Assembly: GCF_000390185.1 (NCBI RefSeq)
Contig: NZ_AQHR01000091.1
Coordinates: 1 to 64,000 of the forward strand
Origin: Lunatimonas lonarensis
GTDB lineage: Bacteria; Bacteroidota; Bacteroidia; Cytophagales; Cyclobacteriaceae
Direction of reading: 5' to 3'
Length of the DNA stretch: 64,000 nt
The translations under genes were made by a program, and so were the position numbers. This document shows positions 50,094 to 58,941 of this stretch, in pieces. Position 1 is the stretch's first letter, and each line of letters opens with the position of its first letter. The notes under the pieces are model-generated. The model saw nothing but the letters and a program-made list of their open reading frames with translations, did no database searches and had not been told where the DNA came from.

Positions 50094-50966
50094 ATGGAAC
50101 GAATTACGATTACCGGTGTCCCCGAACATTTTAACTTGCCTTGGCGTCGATTGGTTGCGTCTCAGCCATTTTTGGATCAAGAATTGGAACTTGTATGGGT
50201 GGATGAGCCCCGTGGATCGGGGGCGATGAACCAAGCTGTTCGGGAGGAATCCACAGACCTCGCCGTGATTTTGACCGAAAGCTTTGTGAAGGACCGAATT
50301 GCGGGCAACACCGGAAGGATGATCGGGTATCACGTGGTTTCTCCCCTGGCCTGGGGCATACACGTTTCCGCAAAAGCTCCCTTACGGCCGCTTTCCCAGT
50401 TGAAAAACGTGCCTTTTTTGGTAAGTAGAATGGGTTCGGGATCCCATTTGATGGCCTACCTTCTGGCTAAGCGCGAGGGTTGGAGGATGGAAGAGCTGGA
50501 GTTCGAAGTGGTAGGAGACCTGAGTGGTGCCAGAAGGGAGTTCAAGTCCTCGCTTACGAAGTTGTTTTTATGGGAAAGGTATACCACCCAGCCCTTGGTA
50601 AGCGCGGGGGAATGCCGGAGAATAGGAGAGATTCCCACCCCTTGGCCCTGCTTTGCGATTGTGGCGTCTGAACAGGCACGTATGAACCACCCCAAAGTGC
50701 TCAGGCAACTAACGGAAACCCTTTATGCCGAAAACCATAGGCTAATGGTTGAGGTAGACGCTTCTATTTCGGATATACAGCAGCTTTATGGCATCAACCG
50801 CGAGGATGTCAAGGATTGGTTTGCGCAAACAAAATGGGCCGAGGGGCCACAGGTAGCTGCGGACTCATTGGTGGATACCATGCGTACGCTCTCGGAATTG
50901 GGACTTATCAACCAAACGGTTCCCGTAGAGATGTTGGTTGATCAGCGGTTTGTAACGCTTACTTAG
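50094..50966 (+). CDS. Leaderless solute-binding-protein-like regulator or enzyme
   Basis: This 290-residue protein has the two-lobed periplasmic-binding-protein fold pattern (ITITGVPEHFNLPWRRLVASQP, STDLAVILTESFVKD, AWGIHVSAKAPLRPLSQLKN, VSRMGSGSHLMAYLLA, FEVVGDLSGARREFKSS). It lacks any signal peptide or lipobox, so it should remain in the cytoplasm. No transporter genes are near. A cytoplasmic sensor or an orphan of NMT1/thiamine-precursor type is possible. Function is unknown. Confidence 0.7.
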   Translation: MERITITGVPEHFNLPWRRLVASQPFLDQELELVWVDEPRGSGAMNQAVREESTDLAVILTESFVKDRIAGNTGRMIGYHVVSPLAWGIHVSAKAPLRPLSQLKNVPFLVSRMGSGSHLMAYLLAKREGWRMEELEFEVVGDLSGARREFKSSLTKLFLWERYTTQPLVSAGECRRIGEIPTPWPCFAIVASEQARMNHPKVLRQLTETLYAENHRLMVEVDASISDIQQLYGINREDVKDWFAQTKWAEGPQVAADSLVDTMRTLSELGLINQTVPVEMLVDQRFVTLT

Positions 50967-51145
50967 CCGATCGATCTGATCGAACAGGTCCCGAAAGGGT
51001 ACCGGTTGGCCATTGGTGATTCAGTGGCTGGGGCTTGATGTACATTCCACCACTCTTGGTTTTTTTGTGGTTTCTGTCCGATTTTGTGGCATTTTGGAAG
51101 TTTTCTCCGTCCAGTGAGTAAGTTGAGTACTTAACGGATCTACCT

Positions 51146-52459
51146 ATGAGCCAAAGAATCCTACTGCTATCGATGCTTTTTATCCTAAGTTTACATGGAT
51201 GCTATGTCCTAGACGATCCCATTCCGGAGGGGTTTTCGGTAGAGGTGCCTCGGCTGAGGTCCGAGGTGGTAGATACGCATTCTGTGAGGCTAACTTGGCA
51301 TTCCAGGCTCCCTTGTGCCGGATTCAACTGTCCCGCATGGGTGCAGGCAACGTTTTACGACGTTCTTTATCGAATGCTGGGAGAGGAGCCCTTTGAGGTG
51401 GTTGCCACCCTTGAGCCTGAGATGAAAAGTTGGGTGGTCTCTGGTTTGGAAGATGGAAGGGCTTATGAGTTTTTGGTTAGGGCACGTAGGGCCGGTCAGG
51501 AGACATTTACAAACTCCGTAGTATCCTCTCCTTTTTCCGTAGGTGAGATCAGTACTGTATTTGTTTTGCCGGACGCCTCCCATGTTTTTACACCGGTGGC
51601 CTCACCCACGGGCGATGTATTGGCCTATGTGGCGGATTACCCTATAAATCAGGGGCCCAATCGGCCGGGACAAAACATCTATTTGTATGATTTCCAATCA
51701 GGCAGCCACGAGCTGGTCGCTGCCAGTAGCTTTGAGCCTTCGTGGTCTGCGTCCGGAGATAGACTGATATACACTACCTCCCGGAATCTTTTGGCGGTAG
51801 GATCTCCTCATTACGTCCCGAAACATATTGAAGTTTACGATAGAGTTTTGGGGACGAGGCACAAGGTTTTGGAAGGAAACTATCGTAGTTCCTACCCGGT
51901 TTTTGGAGATTCTGAGGATTCGGTTTACTTCTTTTCCGATTCCCTGGAGCAGTGGGTAGATGGTATTTGGAGACTGGATCGAACCTCGGGAGAAAGGCAG
52001 TTATTGCTTCCTCGTGTGGAAGGCGATTACGTCGGAAATGTGATGTACAGAACATTGACGTTTTGCCCAATCAGCGGCAGGCTTGCCTATAATCGTCCTG
52101 TTTTACATGAGCGTTCCCGGCGACCGGTGTACGATGTGGTAGGCTTCGAGACGAGGGATAGTTACCAGAAAGATATCTGGGTAGCGTCGGATGGACAAGA
52201 CCTACTCCCAGCGTTTAGCCCATTTAAGGAGGGGTGGCTGGCGTTTATTTCCGACCGGTCAGGCTCCAACGAAGTATGGCTAAAACAGCTCGACACTGGT
52301 TTTACGGCTCAGTTAACGAGTTTTGGTGAACAGTTTTATATTGGATTTTCCGGGGGCAACCCAAGCTGGGGCGACGACGGGAAGGCCATCTATGTAGTAG
52401 GAAACAATCGAAATGGAGACAATGAAGTAAAGCGTGTCTCTGTTCGAGGTTTTTGGTAG
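51146..52459 (+). CDS. Lipoprotein with FN3 and TolB/PD40-type beta-propeller domains
   Basis: This 437-residue lipoprotein (lipobox Cys19, LHGC) has a fibronectin III domain (about 35-135, with VRLTWHSR and YEFLVRARRAGQE) and then six-blade WD40-like PD40 repeats: FTPVASPTGDVLAYVAD, SFEPSWSASGDRLIYTTSR, SYPVFGDSEDSVYFFSDS, LPAFSPFKEGWLAFISDRSGSNEVW, NPSWGDDGKAIYVVGN. It probably binds ligands on the cell surface. No linked receptor was found. Confidence 0.82.
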   Translation: MSQRILLLSMLFILSLHGCYVLDDPIPEGFSVEVPRLRSEVVDTHSVRLTWHSRLPCAGFNCPAWVQATFYDVLYRMLGEEPFEVVATLEPEMKSWVVSGLEDGRAYEFLVRARRAGQETFTNSVVSSPFSVGEISTVFVLPDASHVFTPVASPTGDVLAYVADYPINQGPNRPGQNIYLYDFQSGSHELVAASSFEPSWSASGDRLIYTTSRNLLAVGSPHYVPKHIEVYDRVLGTRHKVLEGNYRSSYPVFGDSEDSVYFFSDSLEQWVDGIWRLDRTSGERQLLLPRVEGDYVGNVMYRTLTFCPISGRLAYNRPVLHERSRRPVYDVVGFETRDSYQKDIWVASDGQDLLPAFSPFKEGWLAFISDRSGSNEVWLKQLDTGFTAQLTSFGEQFYIGFSGGNPSWGDDGKAIYVVGNNRNGDNEVKRVSVRGFW

Positions 52460-52573
52460 GGTTTGCACACTTGAAATCGAGCTTGCCTACTAAAATGGTA
52501 CGAGCGGACCGCAGAATATACCTTTTACGATTTTTCAAAAAACATCCATTTTATTTGATGAATTTCCAGTTGT

Positions 52574-52593
52574 AAACGTTTTCGAAAACGTTT
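52574..52593. promoter_or_regulatory. LacI-type operator, copy 1
   Basis: A perfect 20-base palindrome with half-site AAACGTTTTC centred on CG. It also overlaps a second palindrome at 52582-52597 (TCGAAAACGTTTTCGA). Flanks resemble copy 2 at 63238-63261: both read TTGTAAACGTT(a/t)TCGAAAACGTTT. The GTAAACG start lies 80 bases before the TACATTTA promoter box at 52652. LacI-type proteins bind symmetric sequences with a central CG of this kind; the encoded LacI at 62057-63100 is the likely binder. Confidence 0.75.
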
Positions 52594-52630
52594 TCGATGT
52601 AAAAATCAAAATGTAGTTGTCAAACTGATT

Positions 52631-52659
52631 TTTTGTCTTGTGAATTAGAACTACATTTA
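52631..52659 (+). promoter_or_regulatory. Candidate promoter of the 52838 operon
   Basis: TTTTG at 52631-52635 and TACATTTA at 52652-52659 resemble the Bacteroidota -33 TTG and -7 TAnnTTTG (one mismatch), with 16 bases between. The LacI-type operator ends about 37 bases upstream of the -33 element. The predicted leader is about 170 bases. Confidence 0.4.
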
Positions 52660-52837
52660 CTTACCGACCGGGGCAAAACCTATGGAGATATTGACTGTTC
52701 AGCTAGGCCTGCTTGGAGGGTTTTGCCCGATTGCTGGCCTACATGGTGACTAAAATTTGATCATCCTATTTCAATATGCTTCGACGTGGAGTTCTCATTA
52801 AAATAATCGAATTCAGAGCCGTAAAGTAGATCCTTCC

Positions 52838-55800
52838 ATGGTTTACCAGCATTCACAAATCATCGCTAGTTTAATTTTTTGTTGGATGATGGCTTCCTGT
52901 GGCGTAGAAAAACCTGCCGAAATAGTAGAGGCCGAGCTGCATTTACCGGAGCAAATAGATTACAATGCCCATGTAAAGCCCATCCTGTCAGATCGTTGTT
53001 TTTCGTGCCATGGTCCCGATCCCGGCACAAGAGAGGCTGGTCTTCGGCTAGATACTCCAGAAGGGGCTTATGGGTTTTTATCCGGGGCTACAAAGAAAGT
53101 AGCCATATCTCCTGGTAATCTCCATCGAAGTGAGGTCTACGATCGATTGGTTTCCGATGACCCGGACAAAGTAATGCCTCCACCTCAGTCAAATCTCATC
53201 CTTTCTCCGAGGGAAAAGGCAATACTTGTCCGGTGGATTGAGCAAGGAGCTATTTACAACCCCCATTGGGCATACATCAAGCCGGAAAAGCATGCGTTGC
53301 CCATGGTTTCAGACCCAAGCTGGCCGGTTAATGAAATTGATTATTTTGTGATGGGTAAATTGGATCAAAACAAGTTAAAGCCCAGTCCTTCGGTAGCAAA
53401 GGAGAAACTGATCCGAAGGGTCAGCTTGGATTTGACCGGTTTGCCCCCGGATTTGGAACTAATAGATGAATTTTTGAATGATCCATCGCCCAATGCCTAT
53501 GAAAGGGTCGTGGATAAATTGTTGTCAACGGTTGCTTATGCAGAGCGGATGGCCCTGGATTGGCTGGATGTGGCTCGGTTTGCCGATTCCAACGGGTTAC
53601 ATGCAGATGGGTATAGGATGATGTGGCCCTGGAGGGATTGGGTTATTGAAGCGTTTGCGGAAAACATGCCCTACGATCGCTTCATCGAATGGCAGGTGGC
53701 GGGTGATCTGATGCCCAATCCTTCGAAAAAGCAACTTTTGGCCACCGCGTTTAACCGAAATAACCAAACCAATTCGGAGGCAGGCATAGACGATGAGGAA
53801 TACCGCATGGAATACGTGCTAGACCGGTCTGAGACGATCGGGAAGGCTTTTTTGGGCTTGACCCTGGATTGTGCCAGATGCCATGACCATAAGTTCGATC
53901 CAATTTCCCAAAAGGATTACTTCAGTATGGCAGCTTTCTTTAACCAAATGGATGAGTTGGGCATGACGGGAAATGATGGGAACACCGGCCCTTTCCTATT
54001 GTATCTGGATGATGAGGAAGAAAGGGATTTGGCCCTACTAGAGGCTAAGATCCGTGCCCTGGAAGAAGAGAAGACCAAGGCGCAGCAGAGGTTCTTGCGG
54101 GAGCAGAAGATTGCCGGCATTCCCTCTTCCTGGTTGCCCGAAAAGACATTGAAAATGGGTTTGGTTTCCCATTTTGGATTGGAGGCCCACATAGACGGCA
54201 AGACTCTCGATCAATCCGGAAGGTTATCCGCTACGATAAAGGGCAGTCCCGAATTGGTTCCTTCGCCTGTAGGAAACGGTATGCGCTTTAAGGATGAGAG
54301 GGATGTATTGGAAATTCCCGCCACGGGACTTTTCGAAATGACGGATGCTTTTTCATTTTCATTTTGGGTAAAACCGGAAAATAGGGATCCCTTCAGGTCC
54401 CTCGTGGGTAATTCCGGCCACAAAAATAACTACTTCAGAGGCTATGAGATGTTTCTGGACAGCACCAATCGGGTTCAGGTCAGGATCAACAATGCCTTGC
54501 CGGACAATTGCATTCACTTGATTACCAAGGATCCCATTAGCATGAATGAATGGAGCCACATAGCCCTAACCTATGATGGTTCAGCCGATGCTTCAGGAAC
54601 ACAGCTTTACATCAATGGAAAGCCGGCGGGACAGGTGACTTTGGTGAACAATTTATACAAAAGCATTTTACCGGTTGGTGATAGTAGGGGAAATCCGGTA
54701 AGACGGCCCTTAAGATGGGCCAGAAGCTATCGGGAATTCGACGGTGATAATGGGGTTTTTACCGGAGGCTTGGATGAGTTGTATGTGTACAACCGACCGC
54801 TGACCGGAATTGAGATTGCAGCGTTGCATCAGTATGGCAATCCTACCCAAACCAAAGCAGTTGATTTAGCGGAAATTGCAAAGCACCTCGAGTATCATAC
54901 CAATAAGGAAAGTCAGGCAAAGAATGAATCCCTGAAAAAATTAAGGCAGGAGAAACTTGCCATGCTTGAGGACAAAAAAGAGGTGATGGTAATGAAGGAA
55001 AGAAATCATCCCCGAAAAACCTTCCTATTGGATAGGGGAGAATTTGATAAGCCTAGAGAAGAAGTACAGGCCGACGTGCCTTCGTTCCTGCCCTCTCTTG
55101 GAGAAGAATTGCCAAAAAACAGATTGGGGCTGGCCAAATGGCTTACCCATCCAGACAATCCCCTGGTAAGCAGGGTAGCGGTAAACCGGTATTGGAGTCA
55201 CTTTTTTGGAAGAGGATTGGTAAAAACAGTGGCCGATTTTGGCAGTCAGGGAGAATTGCCCACGAACCCCCATTTATTGGATTGGTTGGCGGTGGATTTT
55301 GTGGAATCCGGTTGGGATGTGAAGGCGTTGGTCAAGAAAATAGTGACTTCGGCTACCTACAGACAGGAATCCCTGACGACCCCAGAACTGGCTGAGTTGG
55401 ATCCCGACAATGTTTTCTTGGCCAGAGGCCCCAGGCATAGGCTATTGGGTGAATTTGTACGGGACAGTTACCTTTACGCCAGTGGGCTGTTGGTGGAGGA
55501 AGTAGGAGGGCCAAGCGTCAAACCGTATATGCCAGAGGGATTGTGGGAAGAGAAAGGGGAATTCTCCAATTTCTTACGTACCTATCAAACCGATACAGGA
55601 AAAGATCTCTACCGCAGGAGTATGTATACCTTTATAAGAAGAACCTCTCCCGCACCCGCGATGACCGCTTTTGACGTGCCCGGAAGGGAGGATTGTGTGG
55701 TGCAAAGATTGGAAACCAACACCCCGTTACAGCCTTTGGTGTTGATGAATGATCCGCAAATCATCGAAGCCTCCCGTGCTTTGGCAGAAAAGATGCAAAA

Positions 55801-56068
55801 AGAAGGTGGCAATCAGTTGGAAGATCAATTGACCTACGGCTTTCGAAGAGTAACCGGCAGATTGCCGGCAGCCAGGGAAATGGAGTTATTTAAAAGTATG
55901 TTCTCCGAGGAACTCAACCGTTTCCGGCAGAACAAAGCAGATCGTGAAGCTTTGCTACAGGTGGGTGAGTCAAAAGTGGATCAGCACCTGCCTTTGGAAA
56001 AAACAGCAGCCCTTACCATGGTAGCCAACTTAATGTTTAATCATTTCGATTTCTACACCAAACAATAA
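52838..56068 (+). CDS. Planctomycete-type cytochrome/DUF1549/LamG/DUF1553 lipoprotein
   Basis: This 1076-residue lipoprotein (lipobox near MMASC) holds in order: a PSCyt1-type heme motif DRCFSCHGPD (about 50-60), DUF1549 (about 155-350, with FADSNGLHADGYRMMWPWRDWV and LDCARCHDHKFDP as a second heme-like CxxCH), a helical linker, a LamG/concanavalin-like domain (about 450-680) and DUF1553/PSD1 (about 740-1060). It is probably a surface or periplasmic, c-heme-bearing enzyme or binder of a glycan. Biochemical function is unknown. It is followed by its usual DUF1501 partner after five bases. Confidence 0.88.
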   Translation: MVYQHSQIIASLIFCWMMASCGVEKPAEIVEAELHLPEQIDYNAHVKPILSDRCFSCHGPDPGTREAGLRLDTPEGAYGFLSGATKKVAISPGNLHRSEVYDRLVSDDPDKVMPPPQSNLILSPREKAILVRWIEQGAIYNPHWAYIKPEKHALPMVSDPSWPVNEIDYFVMGKLDQNKLKPSPSVAKEKLIRRVSLDLTGLPPDLELIDEFLNDPSPNAYERVVDKLLSTVAYAERMALDWLDVARFADSNGLHADGYRMMWPWRDWVIEAFAENMPYDRFIEWQVAGDLMPNPSKKQLLATAFNRNNQTNSEAGIDDEEYRMEYVLDRSETIGKAFLGLTLDCARCHDHKFDPISQKDYFSMAAFFNQMDELGMTGNDGNTGPFLLYLDDEEERDLALLEAKIRALEEEKTKAQQRFLREQKIAGIPSSWLPEKTLKMGLVSHFGLEAHIDGKTLDQSGRLSATIKGSPELVPSPVGNGMRFKDERDVLEIPATGLFEMTDAFSFSFWVKPENRDPFRSLVGNSGHKNNYFRGYEMFLDSTNRVQVRINNALPDNCIHLITKDPISMNEWSHIALTYDGSADASGTQLYINGKPAGQVTLVNNLYKSILPVGDSRGNPVRRPLRWARSYREFDGDNGVFTGGLDELYVYNRPLTGIEIAALHQYGNPTQTKAVDLAEIAKHLEYHTNKESQAKNESLKKLRQEKLAMLEDKKEVMVMKERNHPRKTFLLDRGEFDKPREEVQADVPSFLPSLGEELPKNRLGLAKWLTHPDNPLVSRVAVNRYWSHFFGRGLVKTVADFGSQGELPTNPHLLDWLAVDFVESGWDVKALVKKIVTSATYRQESLTTPELAELDPDNVFLARGPRHRLLGEFVRDSYLYASGLLVEEVGGPSVKPYMPEGLWEEKGEFSNFLRTYQTDTGKDLYRRSMYTFIRRTSPAPAMTAFDVPGREDCVVQRLETNTPLQPLVLMNDPQIIEASRALAEKMQKEGGNQLEDQLTYGFRRVTGRLPAAREMELFKSMFSEELNRFRQNKADREALLQVGESKVDQHLPLEKTAALTMVANLMFNHFDFYTKQ

Positions 56069-56073
56069 AGGTC

Positions 56074-57522
56074 ATGTCATCTTTGTGTTCTCATGTAAAC
56101 CATTATTCTAGAAGGGAATTTCTGGCCAAAGCTGGGCTGGGAATTGGTGGCATGGCATTGGCCGGCCTGATTAATCCCACTACTTCCATTGCCCAATCGG
56201 GATCCGGTAACGGGGTTTTGGGTGGCCCCCATTTTCTTCCGAAGGCAAAACGGGTGATATACTTGTTTCAAAGCGGTGGCCCCTCCCAATTTGAGTTGTT
56301 CGATTACAAACCCGAGCTCATCAAGCGAACGGGCGAGGAACTTCCTGATTCGGTTAGGCAGGGACAGCGATTGACAGGAATGTCGGGCGGACAAAAGTCC
56401 CTTCCGATGATCGGATCGAGGTTTGGTTTTGAAAGAAGGGGCAAGTCGGGATTGTATGTCAGCGAACTGTTGCCCCATATCGGTTCCATATCGGATGAGA
56501 TCTGTGTGATAAAATCGATGTATACAGAAGCCATTAACCACGATCCGGCCATCACATTTTTCCAAACAGGTTCCCAACAGGCTGGTAGACCCTCCATAGG
56601 GTCTTGGGTTAGTTACGGCTTGGGAAGCGAAAACGAGAATTTGCCCGCCTTTTGCGTACTTGTCTCCACAGGCAGGGCGGGTGCCCAACCCGTGTATGGC
56701 AGGCTTTGGGGAAATGGATTTTTGCCCTCGGTGCACCAAGGCGTGCAGTTCCGTTCCGGAAAGGACCCCGTACTCTACCTGAATGATCCCCCGGGCGTAG
56801 ATAGGGCGGATAGATCCAAGTACATGCAACATTTGAAAGAAATGTACGAGCACACCTTTGACTCCAATCCTGACGAAGAAATCCATTCCAAAATAGCTCA
56901 ATATGAAATGGCCTATCGGATGCAAACGTCGGTGCCGGAGACCATGGACATTTCTGGAGAGCCGGAGCATGTGTTGGACATGTACGGGCCCGATGTCCGT
57001 ATTCCGGGTACCTATGCGGTGAATTGCCTCCTGGCGCGACGATTGGCGGAGCGAAACGTGCCCTTTATTCAACTATACCATAGGGGATGGGATCAGCATG
57101 GAAATCTGCCCAACGATATACAATCCATGGCACGGGGTACAGATCAGCCCACAGCCGGACTGATCATGGACCTGAAACAGCGGGGGCTTTTGGATGACAC
57201 TTTGGTCATTTGGGGTGGGGAATTTGGGAGAACCAGCTATTCTCAGGGACAGATTACGAAAACAACCTATGGCCGTGACCATCATCCAAAGTGTTTCTCC
57301 ATGTGGATGGCGGGAGCCGGGGTCAAAAAGGGATTTACCTATGGAGAAACCGATGAACTAGGGTACAACATCGCTGAAAATCCAGTCCATGTACATGATT
57401 TTCAGGCCACCCTTCTGCATCTAATGGGCGTGGATCACGAGCGGTTGAATTATAAACATCAAGGTAGGAGGTACCGACTTACCGATGTGCACGGGCAGGT
57501 GGTAAAATCGCTTCTGATCTAA
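56074..57522 (+). CDS. Tat-exported DUF1501 protein (alkaline-phosphatase-superfamily fold)
   Basis: This 482-residue protein has a twin-arginine signal (SRREFLAKAGLGIGGMALAGL) and belongs to DUF1501, whose members have a sulfatase/alkaline-phosphatase-like fold. Typical segments are RVIYLFQSGGPSQFELFDYKP (N-terminal metal-site-like region), NHDPAITFFQTGSQ, WDQHGNLP and VIWGGEFGRTSYSQG with GRDHHPKCFSMWMAGAGVKKG. Tat export suits a protein folded with a cofactor. It is coupled to the preceding DUF1553 gene. Activity is unknown. A hairpin GAAAAC-GTGG-GTTTTC lies at 57532-57547 without a T run. Confidence 0.88.
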   Translation: MSSLCSHVNHYSRREFLAKAGLGIGGMALAGLINPTTSIAQSGSGNGVLGGPHFLPKAKRVIYLFQSGGPSQFELFDYKPELIKRTGEELPDSVRQGQRLTGMSGGQKSLPMIGSRFGFERRGKSGLYVSELLPHIGSISDEICVIKSMYTEAINHDPAITFFQTGSQQAGRPSIGSWVSYGLGSENENLPAFCVLVSTGRAGAQPVYGRLWGNGFLPSVHQGVQFRSGKDPVLYLNDPPGVDRADRSKYMQHLKEMYEHTFDSNPDEEIHSKIAQYEMAYRMQTSVPETMDISGEPEHVLDMYGPDVRIPGTYAVNCLLARRLAERNVPFIQLYHRGWDQHGNLPNDIQSMARGTDQPTAGLIMDLKQRGLLDDTLVIWGGEFGRTSYSQGQITKTTYGRDHHPKCFSMWMAGAGVKKGFTYGETDELGYNIAENPVHVHDFQATLLHLMGVDHERLNYKHQGRRYRLTDVHGQVVKSLLI

Positions 57523-57825
57523 AAATTCCCGGAAAACGTGGGTTTTCGTACTTTATATCCTTTGGTGGAATTAGCAAAATAGACAAGAAGGTAGTATGAA
57601 AAAATTTGCCAATATTAAATAGCTCTTGTCAATTTTACGGAATGAAAAACGGCTCAAGGAAATCAATTTTTATTTGAGATTAAATCTAAAAGAAAATTGA
57701 AGTAAAATAGATTAAAATATTTACTTAGTTTATAATACTTATTTTTTGTTACCTGTACAGTAAAAGAAAGTTGAACCTGAGTAGAAAATATAATCGAATT
57801 GGTTGCTAATAAAAATGAAAGGAAT
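57523..57825. other. 303-base AT-rich intergenic region before the GH43-like gene
   Basis: This gap begins with a perfect hairpin (57532-57547, arms GAAAAC and GTTTTC). The arms resemble half of the LacI-type operator, so it may be a degenerate operator or a weak terminator. The remainder is strongly AT-rich and has no gene or convincing promoter. Confidence 0.4.
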
Positions 57826-58875
57826 ATGCGATTTACACTAGTGGTAATAATTATATTAGTCTTAAGCGCTCAGTCTATTTTCGCCCAGAGAGAACATAGT
57901 AATCAAATAAAACCGGGGAGGTTATGGTTCGACAGTAAAGGGGAAAGGATCAACGCGCACGGAGGCTGTGTTATATATCATAATGGGGTTTATTATTGGT
58001 ATGGTGAGCATAAAGTAGAAGGCCTGTCGGAAAAAGAGCATGCAGATGGCGGAATTCATTGTTACGCATCATACAACCTTGTGGATTGGCACGACCAGGG
58101 TATGGTATTAAATTTAACAAAAAAAGACACGTTAAGTGACTTGGCTTTCGACGCTAACCAAGATAGACCGAAGGTGGTTTACAATGAGGAAACCAGAAAA
58201 TTTGTGTTGTTTTTTAAGCTATATCTTCGCAATCATGGAACTAAGGTCGCTTTTGTCGGGGTTGCGATTTCCGATAGCCCATCAGGGCCTTTTCAATATA
58301 CCCACAAGTTCCTGGGTGGAAATTCCCCAAATGGAACCGGAGATTTTGCCATGTTTCAGGACGATAATGGTGAACTGTATCACTTAACCGTTAGAAAACC
58401 AGATAAGGCCTTTGTTATTGGTAAAATGCGAAATGATTATTTATTGCCGGAGGGGGAATACCAATTGTGCACAGGTGTCACCAACGGTACGGAAGCCCCC
58501 GCTCTCTTCAAAAAAGATGGGGTATACCATATGCTGGCATCGGGATCTTCAGGTTGGGATCCAAATGCGGCTAGATATTTCACGTCCAATTCGCTCTATG
58601 GGACATGGGAGGACAGGGGTAATCCGCTTATAGGGCAAAATCCCAATAATAAATTAGGTCCCGAAAAGACTTTTGGGGGTCAATCTACATTTATTATACC
58701 TTACCAAGGAAAGGAGGACTCCTTTATTGCGTTTTTTGATATTAACAAACCGGAGCATCCTTTTAATAGTTTGTATATATGGTTGCCAATTCAATTTCAA
58801 AATGATACAATGTATATCCCTTGGATTGATCAATGGAATCCCCAGACTTTTTTCGGTGAATTAAAAGCGAAATAA
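57826..58875 (+). CDS. GH43-like glycoside hydrolase, exported
   Basis: This product of about 349 residues has a signal peptide (cleavage near SIFAQ) and a five-bladed beta-propeller of the GH43 type. The N-terminal RLWFDSKGERINAHGGCVIYHNGVYYWYGEHK is typical of the subfamily with galactan/arabinan-active members. DRPKVVYNEETRKFVLFF and GTEAPALFKKDGVYHMLASGSSGW supply likely acidic residues. ATG 57826 with an upstream GGA ribosome site is preferred to a TTG at 57799. The gene is clearly richer in A and T than its neighbours, which suggests recent transfer. Substrate is not known. Confidence 0.78.
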   Translation: MRFTLVVIIILVLSAQSIFAQREHSNQIKPGRLWFDSKGERINAHGGCVIYHNGVYYWYGEHKVEGLSEKEHADGGIHCYASYNLVDWHDQGMVLNLTKKDTLSDLAFDANQDRPKVVYNEETRKFVLFFKLYLRNHGTKVAFVGVAISDSPSGPFQYTHKFLGGNSPNGTGDFAMFQDDNGELYHLTVRKPDKAFVIGKMRNDYLLPEGEYQLCTGVTNGTEAPALFKKDGVYHMLASGSSGWDPNAARYFTSNSLYGTWEDRGNPLIGQNPNNKLGPEKTFGGQSTFIIPYQGKEDSFIAFFDINKPEHPFNSLYIWLPIQFQNDTMYIPWIDQWNPQTFFGELKAK

Positions 58876-58941
58876 TAGATTTAAATTTTTAATTATTTTA
58901 ATAATATAATTTGTTGTATAAACCTATTTAATAAATCACCA

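Larger units (their letters stand above)
52460..52837. other. 378-base intergenic region with LacI-type operator and promoter
   Basis: The gap upstream of the DUF1549/1553 gene holds the LacI-type palindrome at 52574-52593 and a TACATTTA box at 52652-52659. It shows no gene or terminator. Confidence 0.6.

Noticed and set aside
56077-57072. 331-codon frame antisense to the DUF1501 gene
   Set aside because: Overlaps a gene with clear motifs; product has no recognisable fold.
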